A stretch of 25,773 bases of DNA from Verrucomicrobiaceae bacterium UBA2429 (GCA_002343505.1 DDQZ01000054.1:18631-44403), one strand, 5' to 3'. Shown: positions 15,063 through 24,280, counted from the stretch's first letter. The notes: generated by a model from the sequence alone, not told the origin. Numbers and translations: made by a program.

Positions 15063-16496
15063 ATGAGCCGAACATTCCCACGCACGGAGTTCCCGCAGGA
15101 AACCAGGCGCTGCTTTCTGGGCAGGAGCGCTTGTGTGTCGCTCGGCGGCATGGCGCTGGCCTCGCTGCTGGCGCGCGAGGCCGGCGGCGCGGGCGTCTCC
15201 CGCCTGGCGCCAAAAGCCAGGCGCGTGATTTTTCTCACCCAGTCCGGCGGCCCCTCGCAGCTTGAGCTTTTCGACCACAAGCCCGGCCTGCGCAAATGGG
15301 CCGGCACCGAGCTGCCGGAGAGCGTGCGCCAGGGCCAGCGCCTGACCACGATGACGGCGAATCAAAAACAGCTCATCCTGCCGGGCATCACCCGCTTTTT
15401 TCAGCACGGACGCAGCGGGGCCGCGATCAGCGAATGGCTGCCGCACCTCGGCCGGGTGGCGGATGACGTCTGCTTCATCAAGTCCATGACCACGGACCAG
15501 ATCAATCACGCGCCGGCCATGACCAAGTTCCTCACCGGCCACCAGCTCGCGGGCCGCCCAAGCATGGGCGCGTGGCTCAGCTACGGCCTGGGCAGCGTGA
15601 ACCAGAACCTGCCCGACTACCTCGTCCTCATCTCCAAGATGCTCCGCCCCAGCGACCAGCCGCTCTACGACCACTACTGGGGCAGCGGCTTCCTGCCCTC
15701 CCGCCACCAGGGCGTGAAGCTGCGCAACTCCAAAGACCCCGTCCTCTACCTGCGCGACCCGGACGGCCTGCCGCGCGAGCTGCGGCGCGGCATGCTCGAC
15801 GGCCTCGGCGAGCTGAACCAGATGCGCTTCGAGTCAGCGGGCGACCCCGAAATCCTCACCCGCATCCGCCAATACGAGATGGCCTTCCGCATGCAGGCCA
15901 GCGTGCCCGAGCTGACCGATCTCTCCGACGAGCCGGACTCCACCTTTGAACTCTACGGCCCCGACTCCCGCCGCCCCGGCAGCTACGCGGCCAACTGTGT
16001 CCTGGCCCGCCGGCTGGCCGAGCGCGGCGTGCGCTTCATCCAGCTCTTCCACCCCGACTGGGACCATCACAGCCGCCTGCCGAGCTGGTGTACCGCCCGC
16101 TGCCGGGACACGGACCAGCCCAGCGCCGCGCTGGTCAAAGACCTCAAGCAGCGCGGCATGCTTGATGACACGCTCGTCATCTGGGGCGGCGAGTTCGGGC
16201 GCGGCGTGGCCGGCCAGGGCCAGTGGAACAGCCCCGAGGCTGGGCGCGACCACCATCCGCGCTGCTTCACCCTCTGGATGGCCGGCGGCGGCGTGAAGCC
16301 GGGCATCACTTACGGGGCCACGGATGACTTCAGCTACAACGTTGTGGAAAACCCCGTCCACGTCCGCGACCTGCACGCCACCGCGCTGCATCTGCTGGGC
16401 GTGGACCACGAGCGCCTCACCTACCGCGCCCAGGGCCTCGACTTCCGCCTCACCGGCGTCGAGGAGGCCAGGGTGGTGCGTGACGTTTTGCTTTGA
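15063..16496 (+). CDS. DUF1501 protein with Tat-like leader
   Basis: A 477-residue member of the DUF1501 family, which has an alkaline phosphatase/sulfatase-like fold. A twin-arginine leader is visible: Arg15-Arg16 in TRRCFLGRSA, followed by a hydrophobic stretch to about residue 37, so export in folded form is likely. Core signals are RVIFLTQSGGPSQLELFDHKPG, FIKSMTTDQINHAPAM, GSYAANCVLARRLAERG, FIQLFHPDWDHH, IWGGEFGRG, and GRDHHPRCFTLWMAGGGVKPG with the late His pair. These are the standard conserved blocks. DUF1501 genes usually neighbour DUF1549/DUF1553 genes; here the nearest relative is the DUF1592-family gene upstream. The ATG at 15063 places the twin-Arg at the usual distance. The substrate is unknown. 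Confidence 0.88.
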   Translation: MSRTFPRTEFPQETRRCFLGRSACVSLGGMALASLLAREAGGAGVSRLAPKARRVIFLTQSGGPSQLELFDHKPGLRKWAGTELPESVRQGQRLTTMTANQKQLILPGITRFFQHGRSGAAISEWLPHLGRVADDVCFIKSMTTDQINHAPAMTKFLTGHQLAGRPSMGAWLSYGLGSVNQNLPDYLVLISKMLRPSDQPLYDHYWGSGFLPSRHQGVKLRNSKDPVLYLRDPDGLPRELRRGMLDGLGELNQMRFESAGDPEILTRIRQYEMAFRMQASVPELTDLSDEPDSTFELYGPDSRRPGSYAANCVLARRLAERGVRFIQLFHPDWDHHSRLPSWCTARCRDTDQPSAALVKDLKQRGMLDDTLVIWGGEFGRGVAGQGQWNSPEAGRDHHPRCFTLWMAGGGVKPGITYGATDDFSYNVVENPVHVRDLHATALHLLGVDHERLTYRAQGLDFRLTGVEEARVVRDVLL

Positions 16497-16595
16497 AGTT
16501 TTTTCTTGCGCGGGCGCCGTCTCCCCGCTCAGGCTGCGCTACGCCGGTGAGGATGATCGTGGCGGCTGGCAAAAACACGCAACGGGCCAGTCATC

Positions 16596-19500
16596 ATGAG
16601 CAAGACCATCCGCATCTTCATCTCCAGTCCGGGCGATGTCAGCGCCGAACGTGAAAAGGCGCGCCAGGTCATCACCCAGTTGGAGCGGCGTTATGATGGA
16701 GCGGTGAAGCTGGTTCCCGTGTTGTGGGAGGACCTGCCTCTCGGCGCGGACCTGTCCTTTCAGGAGGGCATAGACCACATCCTTTCCGGTGGCGGCGGCA
16801 TAGACCTGGCTGTTTTCATTTTATGGTCGCGCCTCGGCTCCCCTCTGGGAGCGCGCATTTCACGCTCAGACGGATCAGGCTACCGCAGTGGCACGGAGCG
16901 CGAGTGGGATATGATGATGGAGGCGCGGCGGCAGTCCGGCGGCAGGCGTCCGCACATCCTGGCCTACCTGCGGCAGGATGAGGCCGGGTTCAAACGCCGG
17001 CTCCAGGAGATGCCTGCGGAGCGCCTGTCCGAGGAAATTCAGCAGCAGCTTCTGGCCCAGGAATTCGTGCGCGAGGTGTTTCATGATCCCGAAACCCGCG
17101 CCAACCTGCGCGCCTACCACACCTTCGCGGAGCCGCTCACCTTCGCCAGCCGGCTGCGCGTTCATTTGCGCGAGTTTCTCGACACGATGCTTGGGGAAGA
17201 GCTGGCGGGCGCGCGCCTTTGGGAAGGCAGCCCGTATCTGGCCTTCGATGTCTTCGAACCCGCCCATGCCGAGATTTTTCATGGCCGTGAGCGGGAACTT
17301 GCCGACTTGGAGGACATGCTCCGCTCCAAGCCGGAGCAGGCTTTTGTCGTCGTCGTCGGACCAAGCGGCAGCGGCAAGTCCTCCCTGGTGCGCGCGGGCC
17401 TGGCGGCCAGTCTTGCTCGCTTCAACCTTGATGAAAGCGTGGCGCAATGGCGCGTGGCCGTGCTCACTCCCGCCCGGTGCGAGGGCGATCTTCTTCTCGG
17501 TCTGGCGCGTGTTCTGTGCTCCGGTTCATGCCTGCCGGAGGCGCGCGAAAACGGAACCACGCCGGAGTCTCTGGCCGCCGCTTTTGCAGAGTCCCCGGGC
17601 AGCGCCCTGCGTCTGGCGCTCCTGCCCGCGCTGGACCGCGCCGCGCGCGCCTGCGGCGGTCACATCAAGCTGCTGCTCATCGTGGACCAGCTTGAGGAGA
17701 CGCACACTGACCCCCGCTTTGGACCCGCCACGCGCGATGCCTTCTTCCGCTGCCTCCAGGTTCTGGCCGCAAGCGGGCGCTTCTGGATCGCGGCCACTTT
17801 GCGCAGCGACTTGTACGGCGCGCTCCAGCGCGACCCCGCCTTCCTCGAACTCAAGGGCGCGGGCGGCCAGTTTGACTTGCCCCCGCCCGCGCCCTCCGCC
17901 ATGCGCCGCATGATCACCGCGCCCGCGCGCCTCGCCGGACTTGTCTTTGAGAAGGACGAGCGCACCGGAGCCACGCTGGACCAGCTTTTGCTCGACGAAG
18001 CCAGCCGCCACCCCGACGCGCTGCCGCTGCTGGAATTCTCCCTGCACGAGCTTTACGAACGCCGCCAGAACCGCACCCTCACCTTCGCAGCCTACCGCGA
18101 CATGGGCGGCATCGCTGGAGCGGCGGGCAGGCGCGCGGGCAGCGTCATCAACTCCCTGCCCGCCGATGTGCGCGCCGCTCTTCCCGCGCTCTTCCAGCGG
18201 CTGGTGGCGCTTGATCCCCTCCAGGAGCGCCAGCCGGTGCGCCGCGCCTCCGTTTATGATCCCGATGATGTCTCCAGCCCCGGGGGACGCCTCGCCGCAG
18301 CCCTTGTGCTGGCGCGTTTGCTGACCACCGGACGCGACTCGGAGCGCCCCACGCTCACCCTCGCCCACGAGGCCCTGCTCGGCGCCTGGGGGGACCTCGC
18401 CGCCTGGGTGCGTGAAAACCACCACCTCCTGCGCCTGCGCTCCCGAGTCGAGCAGGCTCATGCGCGCTGGGCGGAGGGCGGGCGAAATCCCAGCCTGCTG
18501 CTGCCGCCCGGCCTGCCCCTGGAGGAAGGCTGCCGGCTCATCGCCACCGCGCCCGTTCTGCTCAACTCCGAATTGAGCGAGTTCATCGAACTGTCCAGCC
18601 GCAGTTTCCAGCAGGCCCGGAACAAGAACCGCAGGCGCGTTGCGCTCACACTTTCCTCACTGGCGCTTCTTGGGATTGTCGGCGCCATCGCCGCAGTGTG
18701 GTTTGCCGAGCGCGAGCGCGCCCGGACGGATCGTCTGGCCGCCGAGCGTCTGCTGGGGGCGCTGCTTTCCAAGGATGTCTTGCAACTGGCCAATGAAACC
18801 GGCCGCTTCGACATGGCCGAAAAGATCGCCGCCAATCTCAAGAACTACATGGATACGGTTCCGCTGCATGGAGGGCGGCGCGCCGAGGATGTCATCGTGC
18901 GTCTTGACCTCAATGAGAGCACCGCCCTCATCCTGCAGAACTCCGGCGACAAGGAGCGGGCCATGCTTCAGGCGCGCCGGCAGGTGGAGATGGCCGAGGA
19001 ACTGCTCAAGACCAAACCGGATGATGAGGAGGCGCTTTACCGTCTCTGCCGCGCCATTAGCGGTCTTGCCCCTATGCCGCATAGCGGGGATCAGGCGGAC
19101 GAGCGTCTTGCTCTGCTGGAGCGCCGGGAGGCGCTCTTCCAAGCAGCCGGTCCCGCACTCGGTGAAGCGCGCTGGCAGTCCCTGCTCGGCGGCCAGCAAA
19201 ACCAGCGCGCCGAGATCGTCTCCGCCCGTGCCAGCGCCCTGCTCTCACAAGCGGCAAATGACTTTCAGGCGGGACGCATCCAGGACTACGAGAAGGCTCT
19301 CGCGGAGATCCGGCCTCAAATCGAGGAATTGTCACGCATGATTTTCGATCACCGGAGCAAAGCCCGCGAGCACTACCGCAAGGCGCGCGAGCTTGAGCCG
19401 AACAACAACGATTACCTTTCCCAGCTCAGCTACGCTTTGCTCGCCCTCGCCGATGACCTGCGCAGCGCGGGAGAGCGGTTGAAGACCGGCCCGGCATTGA

Positions 19501-20837
19501 GCCAGAGAAAGGATCTGGTCGCCGAAGCCACGGAACTCGCCCGCCAGTATCTCCAGCGACTGCCCGAGCACGATTATGCGAACTACCTCATGATCAACTG
19601 CATGGGCGCCGCCGCCAAATTCGACTTTGAGTCGGGTGACGCCGCCAAAGCACTTTCCTGGCTCGAAGACAGCCTGGAGTTGATGCGCTCCATGACGCTC
19701 CGCAGCCGGGATCACCCAAGCCGGGTCCAGGCTCTTGTTTTTCAAATGCAGCAGTTGGCCGACCTGAAAGCAAAATCCGGCGACTTCACATCCGCAGGGA
19801 AGCTGCTGCAACAAGCCCGCGACTGGCTGCCAAAACTTCAAGCGCATCCCAAATTCAAAGACACTGCCGATGCTCTGGAAAAATTGATCGAGATAACCCA
19901 AAGAAACTTTGCGGGCCGCGAGGATCAGAGCCTGCTGCTTGATCAGATTCGCGGCAATCATGCTTCCCAACTTGCCGAACTCGTGCTGCAAAGCATCCCC
20001 ATCACAGAAGCTCTCGATAGCCAGGAAAAGGCCTATCGCGCCGCAGGACTAGCCGGAGTTCTGGCGGAACTCACCGATTTCTGGCGTCCCCGGCTGACCA
20101 GGGGCAGCATCTCTGACGCCTTGAGGGAGACGTTGCACGTCTATCAATCTCAACCCAGGGACGGCACTCTCCATTCCCGCTATCTCTGGCTTGGTGCTGG
20201 ATTCCTTGCCGCGGCACTTCAGCACACTACTGGGCAGGCTGAGGCGGCGCTTCAGACCGCACATGATTGTCTCAGCGCTTCCGTCATTGCTGATGCCAAA
20301 CCTGGCGAAAATGCAATTCTGGCCAAACTCGCAAAGACACTCGCCGCCTGGGAAAGCGGCGCGGGTAAAAATGACAGCGCAGTGCGAGTTCTTCAGCAGT
20401 GGTTGAGCTTTGCTCTGGAGGCCCGCAAAAATGCCTCTCCCGAGGAGGCTTCATCCGCAGGGCTTTCAGTGGTGGAGGCGCTGAATGAGGCTGGCGCGCT
20501 GCATTTTCAGATGGGACGCCTTGACGAGGCGGAAAATTATTATCAGCAGGCTCTCGAAATCCTCCTTCCTGCCACCGCCAATGCCTCCGCCGGCGACAAG
20601 CCGGCGGAGTGGCACGCTCGGTCCGCCGTGCATCTCAATCTGGCGGAGACCGCCCTGGCCCGCATCCCTTCCAGTCCGTCCGGGCGGACAGCCGCGCTGA
20701 AGGCCTCTGATGCCGCGCATCTCGACAAAGCGGAGGCAATCCTCGCCGAACTCGCCAAGCTTGCCCCGCCGCCTCCGGGTCTGGACCCGTTGACCGAGTT
20801 TCTGCGCGGATTACGCGCGCAACTCGACAAACCATAA
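16596..20837 (+). CDS. DUF4062-nSTAND1 NTPase with membrane helix and helical-repeat C-terminus
   Basis: A 1413-residue multidomain protein. Residues 1 to about 90 form DUF4062 (IRIFISSPGDVSAERE, then LWEDLPLG). From about 222 an nSTAND1-type P-loop module follows: HGRERELADLEDML, Walker A GPSGSGKSS (255-263), Walker B LLLIVDQLEE (Asp364, Glu367-Glu368), an arginine-containing ATLRSDLYGAL, and a winged-helix region ending LTLAHEALLGAWGDLAAWV, then the usual RWAEGGRNPSLLL. A basic NKNRRR precedes one membrane helix (682-703). The rest is helical with TPR-like units, such as AREHYRKARELEPNN near 923 and HFQMGRLDEAENYYQQALEI near 1302. STAND proteins oligomerise on ligand binding and often act in defence. 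WD40 repeats, the commoner partner, are absent. It looks monocistronic; the ligand is unknown. Confidence 0.88.
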   Translation: MSKTIRIFISSPGDVSAEREKARQVITQLERRYDGAVKLVPVLWEDLPLGADLSFQEGIDHILSGGGGIDLAVFILWSRLGSPLGARISRSDGSGYRSGTEREWDMMMEARRQSGGRRPHILAYLRQDEAGFKRRLQEMPAERLSEEIQQQLLAQEFVREVFHDPETRANLRAYHTFAEPLTFASRLRVHLREFLDTMLGEELAGARLWEGSPYLAFDVFEPAHAEIFHGRERELADLEDMLRSKPEQAFVVVVGPSGSGKSSLVRAGLAASLARFNLDESVAQWRVAVLTPARCEGDLLLGLARVLCSGSCLPEARENGTTPESLAAAFAESPGSALRLALLPALDRAARACGGHIKLLLIVDQLEETHTDPRFGPATRDAFFRCLQVLAASGRFWIAATLRSDLYGALQRDPAFLELKGAGGQFDLPPPAPSAMRRMITAPARLAGLVFEKDERTGATLDQLLLDEASRHPDALPLLEFSLHELYERRQNRTLTFAAYRDMGGIAGAAGRRAGSVINSLPADVRAALPALFQRLVALDPLQERQPVRRASVYDPDDVSSPGGRLAAALVLARLLTTGRDSERPTLTLAHEALLGAWGDLAAWVRENHHLLRLRSRVEQAHARWAEGGRNPSLLLPPGLPLEEGCRLIATAPVLLNSELSEFIELSSRSFQQARNKNRRRVALTLSSLALLGIVGAIAAVWFAERERARTDRLAAERLLGALLSKDVLQLANETGRFDMAEKIAANLKNYMDTVPLHGGRRAEDVIVRLDLNESTALILQNSGDKERAMLQARRQVEMAEELLKTKPDDEEALYRLCRAISGLAPMPHSGDQADERLALLERREALFQAAGPALGEARWQSLLGGQQNQRAEIVSARASALLSQAANDFQAGRIQDYEKALAEIRPQIEELSRMIFDHRSKAREHYRKARELEPNNNDYLSQLSYALLALADDLRSAGERLKTGPALSQRKDLVAEATELARQYLQRLPEHDYANYLMINCMGAAAKFDFESGDAAKALSWLEDSLELMRSMTLRSRDHPSRVQALVFQMQQLADLKAKSGDFTSAGKLLQQARDWLPKLQAHPKFKDTADALEKLIEITQRNFAGREDQSLLLDQIRGNHASQLAELVLQSIPITEALDSQEKAYRAAGLAGVLAELTDFWRPRLTRGSISDALRETLHVYQSQPRDGTLHSRYLWLGAGFLAAALQHTTGQAEAALQTAHDCLSASVIADAKPGENAILAKLAKTLAAWESGAGKNDSAVRVLQQWLSFALEARKNASPEEASSAGLSVVEALNEAGALHFQMGRLDEAENYYQQALEILLPATANASAGDKPAEWHARSAVHLNLAETALARIPSSPSGRTAALKASDAAHLDKAEAILAELAKLAPPPPGLDPLTEFLRGLRAQLDKP
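20585..20609. repeat. Perfect 9-bp hairpin inside the STAND gene
   Basis: CTCCGCCGG and CCGGCGGAG around a 7-nt loop, within codons about 1330-1338 in the linker after a TPR-like unit. It could be a captured dispersed palindromic repeat that remained in frame. Confidence 0.5.
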
Positions 20838-20994
20838 TGATTGAATCACCACGGCTATGGAATTGCGCCAGCCAGGCATGGCGACGAGTTCCAGCGACTT
20901 GGCGAAATTCGTCGTCCTTTTGTGCAAGCTGAAATTCTATTGGAGCCTTTTCAGCGGCAAGAGGGGGATGGGGGAGCGGGTATCAGGCGTGCTT

Positions 20995-22503
20995 TCAGGG
21001 CTTCGCACCGGACGCGGCTTTTCTGGCTTCGGCCTCGCGCAGACGCTGGACTTTGGGCTTGTAGCCCGCGGAGAGGTTTGACTGCGTGGAACGGAGGTGT
21101 GTGAGCAGCTTTTCGCGCATGGCGTGGAGTGTTTCACGATGATCCGGCGCGGTGGAGAGGTCGTGCATTTCCAGCGGGTCGCTTTCGAGGTCGAAGAGGT
21201 ACTCGCGCTCCTCGTCGGCCCAGTATTTGAAGCGGTCGTCACGGGCCATGATGCGCAGCGGGGCTTTGTCACCGATCTCGCTGATGGCGATGGGACGGAC
21301 GCGGTCTTTTTCGCCACGGGCGATGGGCAGAAGGGATTTCGCGAAGCGTCCCGGCGTCAGTTCGCCGCCGGCGGCTTCGACGAGGGTCGGATAGATGTCC
21401 ATCATCTGCACCGGGGCCTTGCTGCGGCCGGGTTTGACCTGGCCGGGCCAGCGCAGCACGAGTGGCACGCGCACGGACTCGTCGTAAAAGCGGCCTTTGG
21501 TGAGATAACCATGCGCGCCCATCATCTCGCCATGATCGGCGCTGATGGCGACGAAGGCTCCGTCCCAGGTGCCGCGCGCTTTCAGGGCCTCGACGAGCTT
21601 TGCCACGCAGTCGTCCACGAGCGCGAGTTTGCCGAGGTAGTTCGCCAGCATGCGCCTGGTCTTCGCATGGTCCATGGCGCGTCCCTCGCGCAGATACCTC
21701 TCAGGCACGCTGGGGGGCAGCGTGAGCTTTTCGGGATCGAACATCGCGGCGTAGTCACCCGGCGCGTCTAGCGGTGGATGCGGCGAGTGCAGACTGACCA
21801 CGAGGCAGAGCGGCTTGTCCTGCGGTTGCGCGCGGATGAAAGCCGCCGCGAGGTCCGTGGTGAACACATCGTGATAATCCTCAGGCTTCACCACGCTCGC
21901 CCGCGGCTCGTACTCGCCTCTGATGTAGCGCCCGTGCAAATCATCAGCCACCGCCTGGAGCAGTCCGCGTTCGCGCAGATGCCGGGAGTAGGGATCGCGT
22001 CCGTTGACGGAGTCAGGCGGTCCGGGAATGTCCGCCACATGATCGAGGCCGAGCGCTTTGAAGAAGGCGCCGCTGTTTTTGAAATGCTCATGCCACGCCG
22101 GGCCCGCCGTCCAGTGTGTCTTGCCGATCTGCGCCGTCGTCAGGCCGGCGCGCTGAATGTCGAGAAACATTGGCGCGTCCTCCGGCTTGGGATAGAACTG
22201 CGCGCCATTTCCCCACAGCGCGTGGCCTCCGTTGTGCGGATACAGGCCAGTGATCAGCGAGACTCGCGCGGGCATGCACACGGGAGAGGTGGTGTGGCAG
22301 GCGTCAAAAATCATCCCCTCAGCCGCGATTCGGTCCATGTGCGGTGTGCGCACCTGAGGGTTGTCCCAGCCGGTGTAGCGCGGGCTCCATTGATCCGCGA
22401 GGATGACGAGCATATCCGGCTTCTGCTGCGCTGGCACTGCAAAGGCTGCCGGCACCAGACTTAGCCACGCGATTACCGAGATCCAAGGGGGGGCGGGATT
22501 CAT
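20995..22503 (-). CDS. Secreted sulfatase (formylglycine-dependent, S1 type)
   Basis: A 502-residue exported sulfatase. Signal peptide about residues 1-22. Metal-ligand residues lie at ILADQWSPRYTG (Asp37, Gln38). The modification motif is SPVCMPARVSLITG: Cys76 is converted to formylglycine by a maturase, and Pro78 and Arg80 complete CxPxR. Further motifs are GKTHWTAG, SLHSPHPPLD, the SADHGEMMGAHGYLTKG metal site, and a C-terminal LFDLESDPLEMHDLS block found in many S1 sulfatases. It hydrolyses a sulfate ester, probably on a polysaccharide or small organic sulfate; subfamily cannot be fixed by eye. No maturase (FGE or anSME) gene is in the window. It is divergent from the glycosyltransferase across a 166-bp gap. 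The ATG at 22503 opens the signal peptide. Confidence 0.93.
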   Translation of the reverse strand: MNPAPPWISVIAWLSLVPAAFAVPAQQKPDMLVILADQWSPRYTGWDNPQVRTPHMDRIAAEGMIFDACHTTSPVCMPARVSLITGLYPHNGGHALWGNGAQFYPKPEDAPMFLDIQRAGLTTAQIGKTHWTAGPAWHEHFKNSGAFFKALGLDHVADIPGPPDSVNGRDPYSRHLRERGLLQAVADDLHGRYIRGEYEPRASVVKPEDYHDVFTTDLAAAFIRAQPQDKPLCLVVSLHSPHPPLDAPGDYAAMFDPEKLTLPPSVPERYLREGRAMDHAKTRRMLANYLGKLALVDDCVAKLVEALKARGTWDGAFVAISADHGEMMGAHGYLTKGRFYDESVRVPLVLRWPGQVKPGRSKAPVQMMDIYPTLVEAAGGELTPGRFAKSLLPIARGEKDRVRPIAISEIGDKAPLRIMARDDRFKYWADEEREYLFDLESDPLEMHDLSTAPDHRETLHAMREKLLTHLRSTQSNLSAGYKPKVQRLREAEARKAASGAKP

Positions 22504-22669
22504 GTCTGCTGGGAACGGCGGAGGGCTGCCCGTCTAGCGCTGAACGCGGTAATCTGCTTCGGTGTCCATACTCTTGCCCTGCTGCGCAAAGGTTTGGCTT
22601 GGAGTTTAATAAAGAAACTTTGATGCTTTTGGCTGTTTGATTGGCTATATTTCACAGTCTTCAACTTTC

Positions 22670-23608
22670 ATGACATCACCGCTTTTCACGGTTTTCACAC
22701 CCACTTATAACCGCGCGCACACGCTGCACCGCTGTCATGAGAGCTTGAAAGCGCAGACTTTGCGCGACTTTGAGTGGTTGATCGTGGACGATGGCTCCAC
22801 GGATGGCACGGCTGATTTGGTCGCGGGCTGGCAGGCGGAAGGAAGGGTGTCCATTCGCTACGAGCAGCGATCGCATCTTGGCGCGCATCATGTCCACAAT
22901 TTCTGCCTGGAGGCCGCGCGCGGTCGCTTTTGGGTAAAGCTGGACTCCGATGACGCCTGCAAACCCGAGGCGCTCGGGCGCATGTGGCATGTCTGGCAAA
23001 GCATCCCGGAGAACGAGCGCGAGGGTTTCGCGGGCGTGACCGGCCTTTGTGAGGACCAGGACGGCCGGCTGGTGGGCGGACGATTTCCGCTGGACCCTCT
23101 CGACTGCACTTCCGCCGAGCTGCAATACATTCACCGGGTCGAAGGTGAAAAATGGGGATGCTTGCGCCTCGATGTGCTTCGCCAGTTTCCCTATCCGGAT
23201 AATGTTCCGGGAGATTTTATTCCTGAATCGTTCATCTGGTCGCAGGTGGCGCGGCGCTACAAAACGCGGCATTTCAACGACATGCTGAGGATTTATTGGA
23301 TGGATGCGCCATCGCTAGTCCACGGCATGCGGAATCCGTGCCGCAATGCCGCCGGCCACAGGTTGATGTTCCAAAAAATCCTGGAATTCGAGTCCGGTTA
23401 TATGTGTGACGCGCCTTTAATGCTGCTGCGCGGAGCCGGTCAGTATGTGCGATTCAGTTTTCTCAGCGGTAAAGGCCCGCTTTCCCAGGTCAGGGATCTG
23501 CCAGCCGTGCGCGCGCGCGCTTTGTGGCTGGCCGGACTTCCCATCGGACTGGCGCTCCTGGCCCGCGACTGGCTCTCAGGCAGCCTTGGCATGTCCCAGC
23601 GCGCATGA
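22670..23608 (+). CDS. Family 2 glycosyltransferase
   Basis: A 312-residue GT-A enzyme that transfers a sugar from a nucleotide-sugar donor, acting at the cytoplasmic face. The N-terminal nucleotide-binding segment is FTVFTPTYNRAHTLHRC, followed by DFEWLIVDDGSTDGTADLV and the metal-binding DxD-like motif in FWVKLDSDDACKP. The downstream part is less conserved, as expected for acceptor specificity. A hydrophobic stretch near the C-terminus (ALWLAGLPIGLALLARDWL) may be a membrane anchor or amphipathic helix. The ATG at 22670 is preferred over a TTG at 22637 because the family begins with a short leader before FTPTYN. Its end is tail-to-tail with the sigma factor (12-bp gap), and no polysaccharide operon surrounds it, so the product is unknown. 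Confidence 0.88.
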   Translation: MTSPLFTVFTPTYNRAHTLHRCHESLKAQTLRDFEWLIVDDGSTDGTADLVAGWQAEGRVSIRYEQRSHLGAHHVHNFCLEAARGRFWVKLDSDDACKPEALGRMWHVWQSIPENEREGFAGVTGLCEDQDGRLVGGRFPLDPLDCTSAELQYIHRVEGEKWGCLRLDVLRQFPYPDNVPGDFIPESFIWSQVARRYKTRHFNDMLRIYWMDAPSLVHGMRNPCRNAAGHRLMFQKILEFESGYMCDAPLMLLRGAGQYVRFSFLSGKGPLSQVRDLPAVRARALWLAGLPIGLALLARDWLSGSLGMSQRA

Positions 23609-23620
23609 TTGGCCTCATGC

Positions 23621-24217
23621 TCAGGCAAGGCGGGGTCTCACCAGGGATTCGAGACGGTTGACCCCCCTGCGGATGCGGGCTTTGATGGTTCCCAGGGGCT
23701 CGTTGAGGCGCTCGGCCACCTCGGCCTGGGTCAGGCCATCGAAATAAGCCAGCCGTATTGCTTCGCGCTGCTCGTCATTGAGACGCTCCACGGCGCTGAG
23801 CAGGACACGATCCCTTTCCTTGATTTCCAGCGCCTCGCTTCCTGATTCTTCAAACTCAAATTGTAGCTTTTTGTTCTCCATCTCGAAGTCATCATTGAGG
23901 CGGGCGCGCCGCTGCTTGGAGCGGATGCGGTCAATGGCGCGGTTTCGTGCCAGGGTGGTCAACCAGGTCAGCGGCTTGCCTTTGCGCGGCTCGTAGAGAT
24001 GCGCCTTGTTCCAAAGCTGGACGAGAACCTCCTGCATCACATCCTCCGTGTCGTGATGGTCATTGAGGACATTGGAGACGGCGGCAAAAATGAGGCCGGA
24101 ATACTTGCTGTAAAAGGTTTGAAACGCCGCCGCATCCCTGTTGGAAATGCGCTCCAGGAGTTTGATGTCCTCTTCGATTTGCTGCTGCTGTGCTTCGAGG
24201 TCAGGTGTGGCTGTCAT
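23621..24217 (-). CDS. ECF-type RNA polymerase sigma factor
   Basis: A 198-residue alternative sigma factor of the extracytoplasmic function group. Region 2 runs from about residue 30 (FYSKYSGLIFAAVSNVL, then DTEDVMQEVLVQLWNKA, with PLTWLTTLARNRAIDRIR for -10 recognition). An acidic linker, EFEESGSEALEIKERD, follows. Region 4 has a clear helix-turn-helix, YFDGLTQAEVAERLNEPLGTIKARIRRG, near residues 155-182. The ATG at 24217 is chosen; a TTG at 24250 would add 11 residues not typical of the family. No anti-sigma gene is adjacent: downstream is the convergent glycosyltransferase and upstream the clpB remnant, so control must differ from the usual paired system. Palindromes upstream suggest transcriptional regulation. 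Confidence 0.93.
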   Translation of the reverse strand: MTATPDLEAQQQQIEEDIKLLERISNRDAAAFQTFYSKYSGLIFAAVSNVLNDHHDTEDVMQEVLVQLWNKAHLYEPRKGKPLTWLTTLARNRAIDRIRSKQRRARLNDDFEMENKKLQFEFEESGSEALEIKERDRVLLSAVERLNDEQREAIRLAYFDGLTQAEVAERLNEPLGTIKARIRRGVNRLESLVRPRLA

Positions 24218-24236
24218 AAAGAGTGGAGGTGGTTTG

Positions 24237-24251
24237 ATTGTTCGAAACAAT
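24237..24251. promoter_or_regulatory. Palindrome at predicted sigma factor start site
   Basis: ATTGTTCGAAACAAT has perfect 6-bp arms (ATTGTT/AACAAT) around CGA. It lies 20-34 nt upstream of the sigma ATG, where initiation from the promoter at 24253-24280 would occur, so it could be an operator. Confidence 0.45.
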
Positions 24252-24252
24252 G

Positions 24253-24280
24253 ACTATCCAGACGGCTAGACAAATGGCAA
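24253..24280 (-). promoter_or_regulatory. Candidate promoter of the ECF sigma gene
   Basis: Read on the minus strand: TTGCCA (24280-24275), a 16-bp spacer, then GATAGT (24258-24253). It has the same -35 and spacer as the tRNA-Asp candidate promoter. Initiation would fall near 24246, leaving a leader of about 29 nt. A TTGACA at 24298-24293 is an alternative -35 but lacks a good -10. Confidence 0.35.

Noticed and set aside
13146..15707. An open minus-strand frame of 853 codons opposite the DUF3352-like and DUF1501 genes
   Set aside because: It is antisense to two well-supported exported proteins, has no signal or domain, and is a product of high GC content at third codon positions.
20857..21081. 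A 74-codon plus-strand frame between the STAND and sulfatase genes
   Set aside because: It overlaps the sulfatase 3' end antisense, has no start signal and matches no family I know. A small gene cannot be fully excluded, but support is poor.
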